Below, one piece after another: positions 34,305 through 46,500 of a DNA stretch of 64,000 nucleotides (positions within the stretch are counted from its first letter, which is position 1; the number at the start of each line of letters is the position of its first letter). The notes under the pieces are model-generated. The model did no database searches. It saw only the letters and a list, made by a program, of their open reading frames with translations, and was not told the DNA's origin. Source of the stretch: Avena insularis (Eukaryota > Streptophyta > Magnoliopsida > Poales > Poaceae). The stretch covers positions 465,528,740-465,592,739 of the forward strand of contig CM042686.1 in NCBI GenBank assembly GCA_023614405.1. The letters are read 5' to 3'. The position numbers were made by a program, and so were the translations under genes.

Positions 34305-34625
34305 CTCACATAGTTGGCAATTTTACTCATTTCGTTATAGTTGCAGCAATTACTAATCAGATATAGCTAGCATGAGTCATCCTGAAGCACAAGTAGTGGG
34401 CAGTTTAATTAACCATTTCGTGGTAGTTGGAACATTTACTAGTCAGATATAATTGTCCTGAAGAAGCCCAAAACCCAGAAGTTGTTGGCACTTTTATCAC
34501 ATTCCATTAGAGTTGCAATACTTACTAGGCAGGTATAGTATGATACAGATCACCACAGATCCACCAGTTGTTGGCATTTTTATTATCCATTCCGTTATAG
34601 TTGCGTCTGATTACTAGTCACATAT
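34305..34625. repeat. Four degenerate ~85-bp tandem repeats in the LTR-like insertion
   Basis: The phrase AGTTGTTGGCATTTTTAT...GTTATAGTTGC...TTACTAGTCAGATATA recurs at about 34310, 34395, 34478 and 34566, with variants in each copy. Confidence 0.6.
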
Positions 34626-36039
34626 TAAGTCAAATTTATAACACTACTTTAGTTATGCTTGTCTATGATCGAGATACTGTGCTCCAAGTCGTCCATAACC
34701 GTGGACATGGCTTTCAGAAAGTTTTATCCTGCAGGGGTGCACAAATAGCAACACATACTCGATCAACCTCGGAAAAACCAACTCAAAACCCAACGAGGCT
34801 TTCACGACTAAGCAATCACAAGATTCATAAAATATTTCAGGGGGCCACCCCATTAAGCTACCCGTAACGAAGTTGGCCGGCTCCAAGACGGACCCAAGGT
34901 TTGCGCCAATGGCTGTAAACGACTAGGAACCCGAAAGTGTGACTGGGCTTGTCGATACTGCGAAAATACTCCACAATCCTAAATAGTACAGGTGCTTCAC
35001 GCACAATCTTAAATAAATCAGTAAAGTATGGCATAGGTACAGAATAGTAATAAAGCCCCAAACTACTTTGTGGCCCCAAGAAATAGAAATGAATCAAGCT
35101 CTGGCTCAGGGGGGTCCATAAGGCCTCCCGGATGTGGATAGTGCGAAAAATCAAGGAACAGGTATCAAGTACTCGGGGTCCTACGGGACACAAGTGAGCG
35201 TGGAAGAACCAAATAACATCTATTGCCCACCGATGCCTCTGTATTAGTTATATCTAGCATTTTAATAGTTGTATTTGAAGTCATGATCATCTCCACCAGT
35301 AATTATCTCCACCAATAAGCATCTGCCAGCATTCCATCAACTGTGGTACTCGACAACACGAGATCGCAACTGAGCAAGCAACTACGACTCGCAAGGCCAG
35401 CTATCTACCAAACAACAGGTATTAGGAGGCGTCGATGGCAATATAGAGGCGGCACAGGATATAACTGGTGCACGGAAACTAAAGCATCGCGACACGGATA
35501 GCAATAGATCAACAGGAGGAAATAAAGACTATAAATGGAAAATAGGTAGAAAGGGGGAGAATGCTCGCCTGGGAAAACACTGTCGACGGATCATATCCGG
35601 AGAACTTGTCGATACTCACATCCACTCATCGGCCTAGTCCGCGAAGAAGCAAACACTAAAAGAAACACCAGATGCAATATTTAATACCATGACAGAAGAT
35701 CCGGCATGCTTATGATATGATGCAGATGCGGTGCAATTAGGCAATATTAAGCGGAACCAGGGTTCCGGCAATTAATTACACGGTTCAAGTTATTTAGAAC
35801 CCCCACAATTTAAATGTTGTATTAACAAGGCAAAACATGGCATCGGTTCGGTACACAAATTTAAATGGAGTCCGGAATACGACAAAGTCATCCCGCATAA
35901 ACACTCCATATTTAATTATGAGGTGAATCGGCATAATGCCCCCAAACCACAGACAGCCATGCATGCATGAAGAATTAATTATGCGACAGTTGATAATATC
36001 ATATTATAAAAATAGGGGCTTAGGATCACACATCTAGGT

Positions 36040-36845
36040 TCGGCAGATCTTGGGTTCCGGGGGTCCGGGGTTCGACGGGGATCATTCTCAGCGGGAATGT
36101 TCTCGGACAACGGAGGGAGAGCTTGGCATTCCGGGAAGGAGGACTTGGTTTAGCGTCAGGGGCGCATCGGGTTCGCCCTGGTCGGTGTCGATCTTGTCGT
36201 CACGAAGATCTTGTCGGGTCCGTGTATCGGGTCGGTCTTGGCATTCGGGATGAAGAACTTGGCGTTCCGGTGGCGATCTTGGCGGTCTTCGGATCTGGGT
36301 CTCGCATCCAGGAAGGAGTACTTGTCGCATCTGTGGTCTTCAGGTTCGTGTCGGCGCGCTCGAGGTCTCGGCCATCGATTCCATGATGTAGAGCTCGGGT
36401 CTTTGGGCCCTGGAAGAAGATCTTGTCGGTTCCATGTCGAAGGCCTTGGCGCCCTGGATCGGTCTTCGGGTCCATGAAGGCGTTCTCGGGTGACGTTGTC
36501 GGTCTTGGGTTCAGCGCCGATCTTGAATTGCCGGTGGAGGTCGTGGCAGCTCTTGGTGTCGGCGGGATCGGTCTTCGGTTCACATCCATCCAGGGACGAA
36601 CTTGTTTAGTGCCCCGATGATCTTGGCATCCGGGGATCTTGGCATCGAGGAGCAAAGTACTTGGCGATTGTGGAGATCTTGGGCATCGACGCCATTGTCA
36701 GGTAGTACTTGGCGTTCGCGACGGCGAACTCGGTGTTCCGGGGGGAAGTACTTGTCGTAGTATTTGGAATCCGTGTAGAAGGCATCAAGGTTTGCGTGAT
36801 GGAGATCTTGGCGATATCTCGGTTTATAGATCCCGGTTGCTAGTA
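36040..36845. repeat. Degenerate GC-rich minisatellite in the LTR-like insertion
   Basis: Variants of GATCTTGGCGTTCCGGT, AGTACTTGTCG and GATCTTGTCGGT repeat at irregular intervals of about 20-40 bases across 800 bases. All six frames are partly open because of this, which explains several Arg/Gly-rich ORFs. Confidence 0.6.
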
Positions 36846-38198
36846 TAGCCCTTCGTGCGGCAACAAGATCTGGACACCCAACAACAGGATCGAAACAAGA
36901 GAATGTTTTGTGGAGAGGCCACTGGGAAAACGAGCTAGCATGACCGACGAAGTGGCTTGTTCACCGGACTGCAGAAACAACAACAGCAATAAAATAGCCT
37001 TGCTAGCACACCGGAGCCAGGACTCATGGTTGCCGCGCGCAACGTAGGACACAAGCAGAGAGAGGACGCCGGCCGGCCGGTCGTAGGGGCGCGCTGCTGG
37101 AGGTCACACATGGCAGTGGCTCCGGATGGCGGGGTTGGCGTCACGAGGACGAGGTCGAGGGTCGCGGGTGGCGTCTCCGGGAAGGAAAGCGGACAGGACA
37201 CGCCGGTCGGAGAAGGCGAGCAAGGCGGCTCATGGCAGGAGGAAGGATGGGGAAGGAAGAGGAGGAGGGAAACAGGCGGGGACGGGTGGGACAAGGTGGG
37301 ACCTGGGAAGGGGCAGGTGGCGACGGGAAGATCTCGAGGTGGTCGGGGGTGTGGTGAGGGGGCCAGGGTGGCGTGCGTGTGGAGCGTGTGTTGCGTGCGG
37401 GGCTGAGGGGAAAAAGGGGGGTGCGATGAGGTGGCCAGGGGGATGATGTGGTAGATGGTGGCTGGGCGGATGGAGGGAGGGGAGGTGAGGTGGCGTGCAC
37501 CGATTGGGTGGGGTGAGGTGGAGGGGGGCTGGGTAGGATAGGGTTGGATAGATTAGGACTAGATATTTTTAGACTAGGGTTTGGAGGTGGCCGGCCGGGC
37601 TTTCGGGCCTGGCTGGCTGCCTCCCAAAAATAATATAACTTTTATTTTAATTTAAAAATAGACTTTTGTAAATAATTTTTAGTCAAATAAAATATCCGGA
37701 AAAGACCGGAGTTTTGATTTGAAATTAAGACGGGGAATATTTAGAAAACAAAAACTAGGCTTTTAAAAAATAGTTTTAGACAAACAAATGCATGATGACA
37801 TGACGATGCTCAAATGCAATGTGGCATGATGACATGAGCATGCGGTCATGAAGATGCAATGCACAAAAACAACGCGATTTTCTAGTAGTGGTTTTTGCGG
37901 GGCGCCACACCTGGTCCAGGGCGGACTGGGAGCAAGAGGAGGCACGGCGCGTCCAGCGCATGCAGAAAGAGGCCGAGCGCCAGGGCAGCGTGTGCCGTCA
38001 GCCCGCCTACCGTGGCGCGCCTCTCGTCGTCTTCGACGACGACGTCGACTCTTCGTACCAGCCATGGAGGTACGGCGACACAGGCCAGGGCAGCTCGCGC
38101 CCCCGCAGACGCCAAGTGACGACGGTATTGACCGCGGCGATGACGACGACATGGCAGACCCGGAGTACACCAACTTCTACTGCAACTTTGGCATGTAG

Positions 38199-39762
38199 AC
38201 GGCATCCACCGGCATCAGCATCGGCGGCGGCCTTTTTTTTAGTATTTCTAGCCTAGGCGAAGTCAGATTTCGGGTGCCCACCTGAATTCGATGGAATATT
38301 TATGAATTGCCCATCTATCAATGAAATTCGCCTATATTCGTCCAAATTTTGCCGTATTTTGATAAAATTTGTTCAAAACTTGAAGTTCGGTCTGGGAACG
38401 CGACTGAAAACAGACCGTTTCCAGGCAGAAAACTAGCTCCGTCCGGCGCTATTTATCTCCTGAATTCGGCCTAAAAACGGCCTGAAAACGGCCAACGAGT
38501 GGAGATGCTCTAATAACATTGGCACCCTCCCATGCGGGCAAACCCCTTGATAAAGTTCATCATCAAATCTCGGCACGATCCGTTTGTCACGTTTTTTGTG
38601 TTGTGAAATATGGTTGATGATCATGTATTCTTGACTAATACTATAAGATGTTAGTATTTGATCCTAGAATCGGTTTAATAAAGGAAACCGGCTCCGCGGC
38701 CTTTGTAATCTTAGAGCTATTTCATGTTTGTAAACCGGCTCCACGATATGAAGCTGTAGTGAATGAAGAAGACATATGCCCGGTTTACCCTACTTATACT
38801 GTTTATATGTATGTGGTTGGGTGGTTGGGAGGGTGGTTGTATCTCTAGCTCATCAGAGATCAAATCTCAGATTTGACACTGTATCTTGCACAAAAAACAG
38901 GATATTCTTTCAGCGAGAGACGGCGATCCCGTTGACAATGAGACGCTGTGGTGAATTCATCAATCACAAGACCGTCACCCTATCAAGTTAGAGCTACAGA
39001 ATCACGGAGATACGATCTCAATATAATAAATAAATAAATACCACATGTGTTATCATTCCTTGGTCGCTCATTTTCGTGCCTCTCGCTCTCGCTTTCCTTT
39101 TCTCTCGTTCCCGAAGAGCAGCATGTCGATGGCGTGCGCAAATCGAAACGGCGTGTCAAATGAAGCAACCAAAATACCAGACTCCCCAGAGAATTAAACG
39201 CGACGGCAACAGACTAGCAGTGCACGCGAACCAGTCGCACCATACTAGTAGCTCAAACCTCGTGAAAGGGGAGAAAAGGACTGGGGCGTCGAGGTCGACG
39301 AGCGCACGCTGTCGGCTCAAACCGGGCACCGGCGTGGGCGGTTGCTCGCCCAGGAAGCAACCCATCGAGTTCCCGCTCGTGCCTCAATTCCATCCCGTGC
39401 GTCCCCATCGTACGCGCGCTCCGGACACGCCTCCTCCGGCCGCGACGGAAGACGCGTGCGCGAACGGTGCGCCCATTCCCACTCCACTCGTCGTTTAAAA
39501 CGTCACCCGTCGATAATTAGCCGGAGTGGTTCGGATCCGTCGGCACGCACCGCACGCGGCGGCGCACCACTGGACCATCAGCCCCGTTTATAAGTGTATT
39601 TAATCAAAGGGGGGAGGCGACGGAGACGGACGTGTGGGTCGGTCGCTTTCCCGTCGATCGCTATCGATTTTTGCCCTTTCCGTGCGTTCCGACCCGCGCT
39701 GCCGAGCAATGGGAACCATGGCCCTGAAGGAGAACCACGACATGACATGAGTCTCTCGTTCC
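38199..39762. other. TE tail and upstream region of the JAZ gene
   Basis: The first 300 bases are the 3' part of the DNA-transposon-like segment ending near 38513. The rest has no supported ORF. From about 39080 the GC content rises towards the JAZ gene. No MYC2 G-box (CACGTG) was spotted by eye. Confidence 0.45.
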
Positions 39763-39772
39763 TTTTATATAA
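39763..39772 (+). promoter_or_regulatory. TATA box of the JAZ gene
   Basis: TTTTATATAA lies about 90 bases before the JAZ start codon, allowing a leader of about 60 bases. No other upstream TATA-like site is as well placed. Confidence 0.6.
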
Positions 39773-39860
39773 CCCGTGCTCGCCTTAGCCCTCCCACTCC
39801 CGATCGAACGGAACTTCTTTGAACCTCCCTCTCTACTCGTCTACTCCGCACCACCAAACC

Positions 39861-42134
39861 ATGTCGTCCAGAGCGCCGCCCGTGGAGCTCGACTTCCTCG
39901 GCCTCCGCGCCAACGCCGAGCACCACGGCAAGAGCAGCGCCGCCGCCTCCTCCTCCATCCGAGGCATGGAGACAAGTGCGATTGCGAGGATAGACCCCCA
40001 GCTGCTGCGCCGCGTCGTCGTCGCCCGCCCGCCGGCCACCACGGAAGACCAGCTCTCCGCTGCTGCTGCTCCCAGCCCCATGACGGTCTTCTACAACGGC
40101 TCCGTCGCCATCTTCGACGTCTCCCACCACAAGGTAATTCATAATCTCTTAATCTACTTCCTCTGCTGGGTTCATTGGCTTTATCTCTCTTACTACCTTC
40201 CTTCTACAAATTTTTGTCGTGCTTTTAGTTTTAATTTAAACTAAAACGATAAGAATTGTATGAAACAAAGCGAGTAGTAGTTGATTATAGTGTATCGTAG
40301 GTCTGTGGTGGTATACAGCTCATACAAAAATATAGGTAGCTAGCTAGCAGCCAATGTTTAGCATAGCTGTGTACTTGCATGGATGACATTGCCTGCCCTC
40401 TGCCTGGTTGCTACTATAATTCGGATGCTATCATTAGGTTCGGTTTCATTTTCCAACTCAATCAGACTCATGGGCGTTCATGTAGATGTAGGTGTCATGA
40501 GCTAACTTACAAATTTTCTTTCCACAGATCATACTTGTTCAGAATTTACATTTTGTGTGTACTGCGTACTATTCTCTTTGTGTCTAGACATAGGACGTTA
40601 TGTTAGCTCAAAAACTGGGTAAACTTATTATATTTAGGAACGGGGGTAGTGCAATATTACCCCATTGATGCCTATACAACTTGCTGAAATGTAGTCGCCT
40701 CAAATTGGAATATGATTGAGGCCGGGATACGATGATTGTCCAAAAGCTTGCAGAAACAACTAACATTTAAGAAAGACCTAATATAACTTATAAAAATGGA
40801 ACTTATTGATTATATAGGTGTCCATCCAGTATGTTCAGTAGCTGGATTTTTTAGTTTATAGCGAAAGCATTTAAAATGCTATGCTAGTACTATTAGGCTA
40901 TCTAACATACATAGTATTTAATTAAAGAACTTCCATACTTTTATTGATTAGAGAGAAATAAGTTACTAAGTTTGCAAGTAAAAATGCATATATATATCCA
41001 TTTATCTATTAATATTTCCCTTGACTTTTTACCAATGTTTTGACAGGCAGAGGCTATAATGCGGATGGCAAGGGACGTAACGGCAACAAAAAGGGCCGAC
41101 CATGGCAAAAATGCACTGGTTGGAAATTCTGGCAAAGGTTTGTAATAACTCAACATGAACAAACATCAAATTACAAGAAGTAGAAAAAACTATAGTTCGT
41201 TGGACCCTTTGATAGAGTTGTTGCTTACAGTCCTAATTATTCTTTCCTTGCAGATATACCCTTGGCAAGAACAAAATCGTTGCACCAATTCCTCGAGAAG
41301 CGTAAAGAGAGGTAAATACAGTAATGCATGCTAAAGTTATGTTTGGTCCAGTAACGTTGATTTGTCAATTATTTAGATGCAAAAATTAAGCCTAAGTTGA
41401 AGTTTCTTACGTACTGTACAAGCTCGTAGTATTGCATAATAGTAGTAGTACTAAGTAGTTAGTAAAGAGAGAGAAGCAAATAGAGCTAGCCTGCTCTTGT
41501 GTTTCCTCGCAATGCAAGTCGCCCTTACTTTTGCGCTGGCTCTCTTTGAACGTTCCGCATGCATGGAGAGAAAAAATGTTGAAACCGTGTGGGTCTTTGA
41601 CGGATCTCCATCGACCGGAGCACGTTTTTGTTGCCATGGACAGTGGTAAGCAATCACATCATTCACACACACACATATATGATCGACAGCGATGCCCTGA
41701 GGCTGAGGGCCGACGAGGACCAGTTGGATTCATGGACCGACGCCTACCGAATCAAATATCACGATTGATCTGCTCACCCAAATCGAGCAAAGGGAGAATT
41801 TGTTTGACGCATGCACCACGTCTCATCTCTGCCTTTATCATCTGCGCGTTCTCGGTTCCACATTAGCTAGTTTTCCAAATCTTTTGGACTAGTAGTACGT
41901 GTTGACCTAGTTAATTGGCCACCTAACTACTGATGCTACTAGTAGGTATAGCTTTGTACGGGTCTCCGTCGTTAATTATTACTAGTAATCAGCAGCTAAT
42001 AGCCAACTCATGTGTGTGTGGTTACTTAAACGTGCAGGTTGACCCGCCTTGGTCCGTACCAGCTGGGAGGGCCCGGCATCGCCGGCGGCGGCGGCAAGTC
42101 TCTCCGTGTGAAGAAGGAAGCCGAAGCAGCCTAG
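39861..42134 (+). CDS. JAZ: JAZ/TIFY jasmonate-signalling repressor, four exons
   Basis: Exons 39861-40133, 41047-41137, 41254-41311 and 42038-42134 join in frame with GT-AG borders to give 172 residues. The N-terminus holds the JAZ-type motif VELDFLGLR (residues 8-16). The TIFY domain contains TVFYNG (75-80) and continues KAEAIMRMA; it mediates JAZ dimers and binding to NINJA. The Jas motif is DIPLARTKSLHQFLEKRKER (122-141) with LTRLGPYQ after it; it binds MYC factors and, with JA-Ile, the receptor COI1. The protein represses jasmonate responses in the nucleus until degraded. Introns after HHK and inside the Jas motif are at the usual JAZ positions. The second Arg of the degron (R206 in Arabidopsis JAZ1) is Thr here. 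The clade (TIFY11-like) is a guess from the N-terminal motif. Confidence 0.92.
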
Positions 42135-43581
42135 CGAACTACTAGAAGCTTAACTAATTAGCAACGTTCAGGCTGTCATATGTTCATTTGGTGCTCTTGA
42201 TTATCGATTACTACTCCACTAATCGTTCTGGTGATTGCCAGTGTATATTCTAGTATACAAATTAATGTTTGTTGAACTGCTGTCTACTATTAGTACGTGG
42301 TACAATAGATACGTATAGTTTCATATGGGTAGCATGCACGTACGCATGCATGTATACATAAGACTGTTCCGCAATATACGACTTGTTCAGGGGGTAATTA
42401 ATCCCTCTGTCGTGCATGTATATATGTTTATGTTCTTGCTGAATGTTGTCTCGTTTATCATTAGTCTACTGTATATACATGGGTCGTTGAGATAGTATGA
42501 TTTATTTCTCCTGTTTCGTGGAAGAAGACCCCGCGAGACAGGGAGGCCGACGACTTGTCTGCAGCGCGCCGCACGAGGTGGTTTCGTTAGCTCATGCCTA
42601 AGCGCATTACGTGTCCAGGGGTGGGTGAGTGGGTGGTGGACTTGTCCATCGCGTTCCGGCCAAGACGTACCTACGCAACTAGTAACTCTAAATCATCACG
42701 TGCCTGATCCTCTCTCTGGAACGATCGTATACGTAACTGAAGACAGAGAACAGTCAGTCGAGACGCTTACCTAGCCATCGCGCTTGACGACTAATCCGAT
42801 GAAGTTAGCACGTAATCGTTTCTGTGTACCGAACAAAGTATCCCATCATAACCCATCTCCGGCGGAAACATGCAAACAAGGATCTGTACGTTGCATACGC
42901 ATTTTTTTTTTTTTGAAACAAGGTATTCGTGCATTTTGCACAGGACATACACAATGAATGATGAAAACAAAAAGGATGTTCGCTCAACAAGATCTGCCCG
43001 TAAAACAACCACGGAAAAAAAAACATACTCCGTACATGGAAGCGAAAAAATGACACTACACATAGATGAAACCGTGCGACATACAAACATGTTCCACGAA
43101 ACCAAGAGCATATATAACATATTTTTAACAGAAGTTTTTGCACTAATTCCACACTAGTCATTAGTACAAGTCAGAATCCACATTCAAAACAAAATATAAT
43201 TCATAAAAAATCATTTGAAACCAGATGAATAATTTAACAGCATTTTCAAAAAGAAATGTTGTCTAATGATACTCTGGCAAAAAAAAAAACAGTTGCACCC
43301 AGAAAAGCCGAACTTTTGCCATGCGGAAGCGATTTGTACAGCATGTGGAGATGATTATCCCATCATGATCATGCAGAGTTGCGAGCTGGGTTTTATCCCC
43401 AACAGACCTGCCAACAAAAATCTGCTGTTCTGCCTTGATTCGATGGAGCAGCTCAAAAACTTGAAAATCTCCCGAAGCTTATCTGCAGCAAGCCATCCTA
43501 CGTTTCAGAGCATAAGCTGCAGGCAGCACGAGTCCATTACGAGGCCCTGTATTGTTCATCATGCCCAGGAAGTCTCAGTCT
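42135..43581. other. Region between the convergent JAZ and poly(A)-polymerase-like genes
   Basis: Both genes point towards this stretch, so it holds their 3' untranslated regions. Around 43266-43581 is the probable 3' leader of the minus-strand gene. A T-run at 42903-42914 followed by GAAACAAGGTATTCGTGC may be the antisense poly(A) end of a small retroelement. No other gene is seen. Confidence 0.45.
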
Positions 43582-46500
43582 TCAAGAGCTGCCATCTTCT
43601 TTCTCCAGGTTTGGGGGGTATATCGTGTCAAAAACAACCAGTGTGAATAGATTTCTTATTTCAGCAGATGAACCCTCATATAAATTTTGATAATCGATAT
43701 TTCCATCACTCTTTGGTTCATAACCATGCTCCTTTTTTCCATGCTGAACGCGCTCGATTAATTTGAGAACCTTCAGGTACGCTTGTAGTGGGATAAATAC
43801 CTAAAACATCGCAGGTACCACGATGGCATAAACCAGCATCACTACAGCACAGGGCATTAAAATTATAACTGTCTAGAATAGAAATAGATAAAATACGAGC
43901 AGCATGGCTGCAGTACATTTCTACCAAGGCTGGTAATCTTGTGAACCGAAAAGAGGTAAAGACCTAGTAAGTGTTATTAGGATGCAATGCTTTGGTTCAG
44001 GATCAACTATTCCTCGCTAAGTGACTACCTATTGGAATATCCTACTTTATAGGCCAAAGTTAATACTCCCTCCGACTCATATTAGTTGATTTGAATTTAT
44101 CTAGATTCGAATGTATCTAGACATATTTTAGTACTAGATACATCCGAATTTAGATAAATCCAAGTCAACTAATATGGGTCGGAGGGAGTACATCGTACTC
44201 AAAGAACAATTTTACTGGTGAGAGTTATCTTAATCTAAAAAGATGTTCTCCCATGCTTGGAAGGTACCTAGATGTACCACTAGGGATGCAAGCTGCCAGT
44301 CCAGCGTGATTATGCATTGAAGAAATTGTCAAGGACTGATGAGTATGTGAGATCGTCATTAGTGAATCAATTAGATGAGGCGGACAGGTCTGGATGCGGA
44401 GCGGACGTCCGCCTGCATCGCTATGTACCACTATGAAAAATATCACATTAACTGAAACTATTGAGGGAAACAACAGAAAACTCAGGTTTTGCAGCTTTGG
44501 GCCGGCCTTAGGCGCCAACATATGAAAAGGACTACCCGTAAGACTAAAGAAAATATCTAAACTAACAAGACAGAAAAACTTTGTACTTACAAGATCTGAG
44601 GACGGTGCTTGGGGGATTTTCGCCATAGCATTTGCAACATAATATTCGTCAGTCATTTCAGTTAATGCCCGCCTCATTGAGATAGCAAGGCCTTTTACCT
44701 CAGCTACTAACTGTTTATTGCTCCACACCTGGGGTTCCAAGAGCTCTGAGAAACCAGCATCATGCTGACGGTTGATTGATTGTCCAATATCTACTGCCAG
44801 TGACAGATCACCTCCAAGGTACACAGCTAGTGCAAAAGTAGCCACCACCAAAGGATCCTGTGGTTGCCGTACCAATGCCTCATGAAATGCTAAAATGCTT
44901 ATCCTGTAGAAAAAAAAACCCAAGCAGAATATCATCTTAGAGGACAGTAGCGAACCCTATGGGAAACTTCAGAATCTGAAAGCATGCATACTTCTTGGAA
45001 GGATAAGGACGATTGGAGCGTGCACAAACAATTTCCTTGCATAGAAATAATAATTTGAATATCTTACCATAAACTATTATGGCATGGCCTGTTAGGTGCA
45101 AGGAAACTATCCAGCTTAGAAAATAGGACCTGCACGCAGAAAGCGATGAATTTAATAGACAAATCTAGCAACTAAAGCCCCATTAGAAAATATCTATAAC
45201 ATGCCACCAAACATGGAATTGGCTTCCAAACAAAAATAACAGCTGATCTTAACCTAGCAGTATTTTGCAACAAAAAGAACATAAAAATTGCAAACATTTA
45301 GTAGCTTATTAATAAATTGAGGAAATTGCCTCGGTGCTACTAAATTCTGTATCCCATACATACTAACCATGCCTTGGTGCAATAAAACTCAAACAACTCC
45401 TTGCGTCATCTCTCTCCCATACACACTAACCATGCTCCCTCAGCATAGGTGGTGCCTTAAGCGCCTGTGCTCGACACAGGAAGGAGAGCGCAGCTGGTAG
45501 TCAAGTCCAACATAAGAAGGAACAATCTTGACAGATTAATGGAGCATGATGGATTAGACGGGCGAAGTTGACCTAGATGACAGCTCAAAATAGCCGTGAA
45601 TAGGATTTTAAACAAGGGCCGAAATACCGAACCGAAAGAACCCAGGCAGATACTGAATCAACCGAAACCGAGTATTTCAGTTTCTAAATCGGTCAGCCTT
45701 TAAGCCTTGGTTACCCGAACTGACCGGAAAACCGAAGAAACAGGTTGACAGGCCCAATACCTCCACCCATCAGCCCACTAACTCCGACCTTGTCCCTACA
45801 TCCGCACATGCAACAAAATCCAACTCGATCCTATCTCCTACAGGTCGTAGCCCCCAAATTACGGATCTGGCGTTATCCCCATCCTTCGCTCCACAAGTGC
45901 ACTACTCGCTCAGTAACCCTAACGGCCCCCGCCCATGTGTCGCCTTTCCTTCTCTCCACCTTACCAGAGCGGCAGCAGGCCATCTCCTCCACCCTTCAGC
46001 TCTTCCTCTCTTCTGGTGTTGTGTCGCAACTGCTAGTTCTTGTGACTACGCGCCCTCAGGATAGGGCTCCGCTGCTCTCACCCGACTGTGACGGGTTATG
46101 ACTGGGCGACTGCACCGCGACCAGTGGCTGGGTGAGTTGGAGCTGCGGCACGCCGCCCTCATGACCTCTGCACACGCACATCTCAGTTAATCCGGTGAAA
46201 AACCGAGGACCGAATCAGAATATTTGGTGCACCGATCGGTCATTGTTTTGCAAAACTGAACTTTCAAATAAACTGAGGGACCGAACCGAACGGTTCAGTC
46301 TAACCGAATGCCCAGGCCTAGCCGTGAGGACATCAGATCCAACGCCTGAGCAGGAGTTGCTGAAGATTGCTAAGCTAAGCTCTCATCCATCCTCCATTGC
46401 CCAGACTATCGATGACGCCTTCACTGCCCTCCCATGAGCAACCTCAAAACCCCACCCAACCCACATTCCGAATGCCATGGAACCAACAAGATGGAGCAAC

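Larger units (their letters stand above)
33665..37909. mobile_element. 4.2-kb LTR-like insertion (solo LTR or short non-coding element)
   Basis: The insert starts TGTAACACCCTCAAATCGGC, ends TTGCGGGGCGCCACA, and is flanked by the perfect 5-bp repeat CCTGG (33660-33664 and 37910-37914). TG...CA ends with TGTAACACCC are usual for grass Gypsy LTRs. No gag or pol motif and no second LTR are visible, so it is most simply a very long solo LTR; a LARD-like element is the alternative. Orientation is uncertain, because the reverse also has plausible ends (TGTGGCGCCCC...GGGTGTTACA). GC-rich frames inside (36000-37500) lack homology and are not genes. Confidence 0.75.
33199..38198 (+). pseudogene. TE-associated VPGRT-type ORF split by an LTR-like insertion
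   Basis: The left piece (33199-33664) reads VPGRTLEYVFEYIHADNNSR, later CGIIINEPRTGASSLPTGRL and LRQPKPEPVDWGVAVD. The right piece (37910-38198) reads WSRADWEQEEARRVQRMQKE, LVVFDDDVDSSYQPWRY, and a tail DDMADPEYTNFYCNFGM before the stop at 38196-38198. These are the middle, the helical Trp-rich segment and the C-terminus of a family common in grass TEs. The pieces need frame changes near 33600 and 38090. The 5' end is missing. The VPGRT motif is shared with the CACTA ORF at 15522-16024. Downstream, AGTGGAGATGCTCTAA (38498-38513) resembles a TIR of DNA transposons. Confidence 0.6.

Noticed and set aside
36050..37500. Many overlapping Arg/Gly/Pro-rich ORFs on both strands
   Set aside because: They arise from GC-rich repetitive LTR-like DNA without homology, introns or initiation context.
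41531..41866. 111-codon ORF in the JAZ intron
   Set aside because: It lies within intron 3 between well-supported splice sites and shows no recognisable motif.
43718..43927. 69-codon minus-strand ORF (CSHAARILSISILDSYNFNA) as an exon
   Set aside because: It overlaps the accepted last exon in another frame and would break the phase from exon 12. It is kept only as a possible alternative.
44225..44590. Extension of exon 12 of the poly(A)-polymerase-like gene as an unspliced C-terminus
   Set aside because: The donor at CTT|GTAAGT and an in-frame exon at 43582-43800 (ending in a stop after LEKEDGSS) give a better structure. The read-through is intronic.
45745..46101. 118-codon Pro/Leu/Ser-rich ORF
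   Set aside because: It lies inside intron 10 of the minus-strand gene, in TE-like sequence, with no homology seen.
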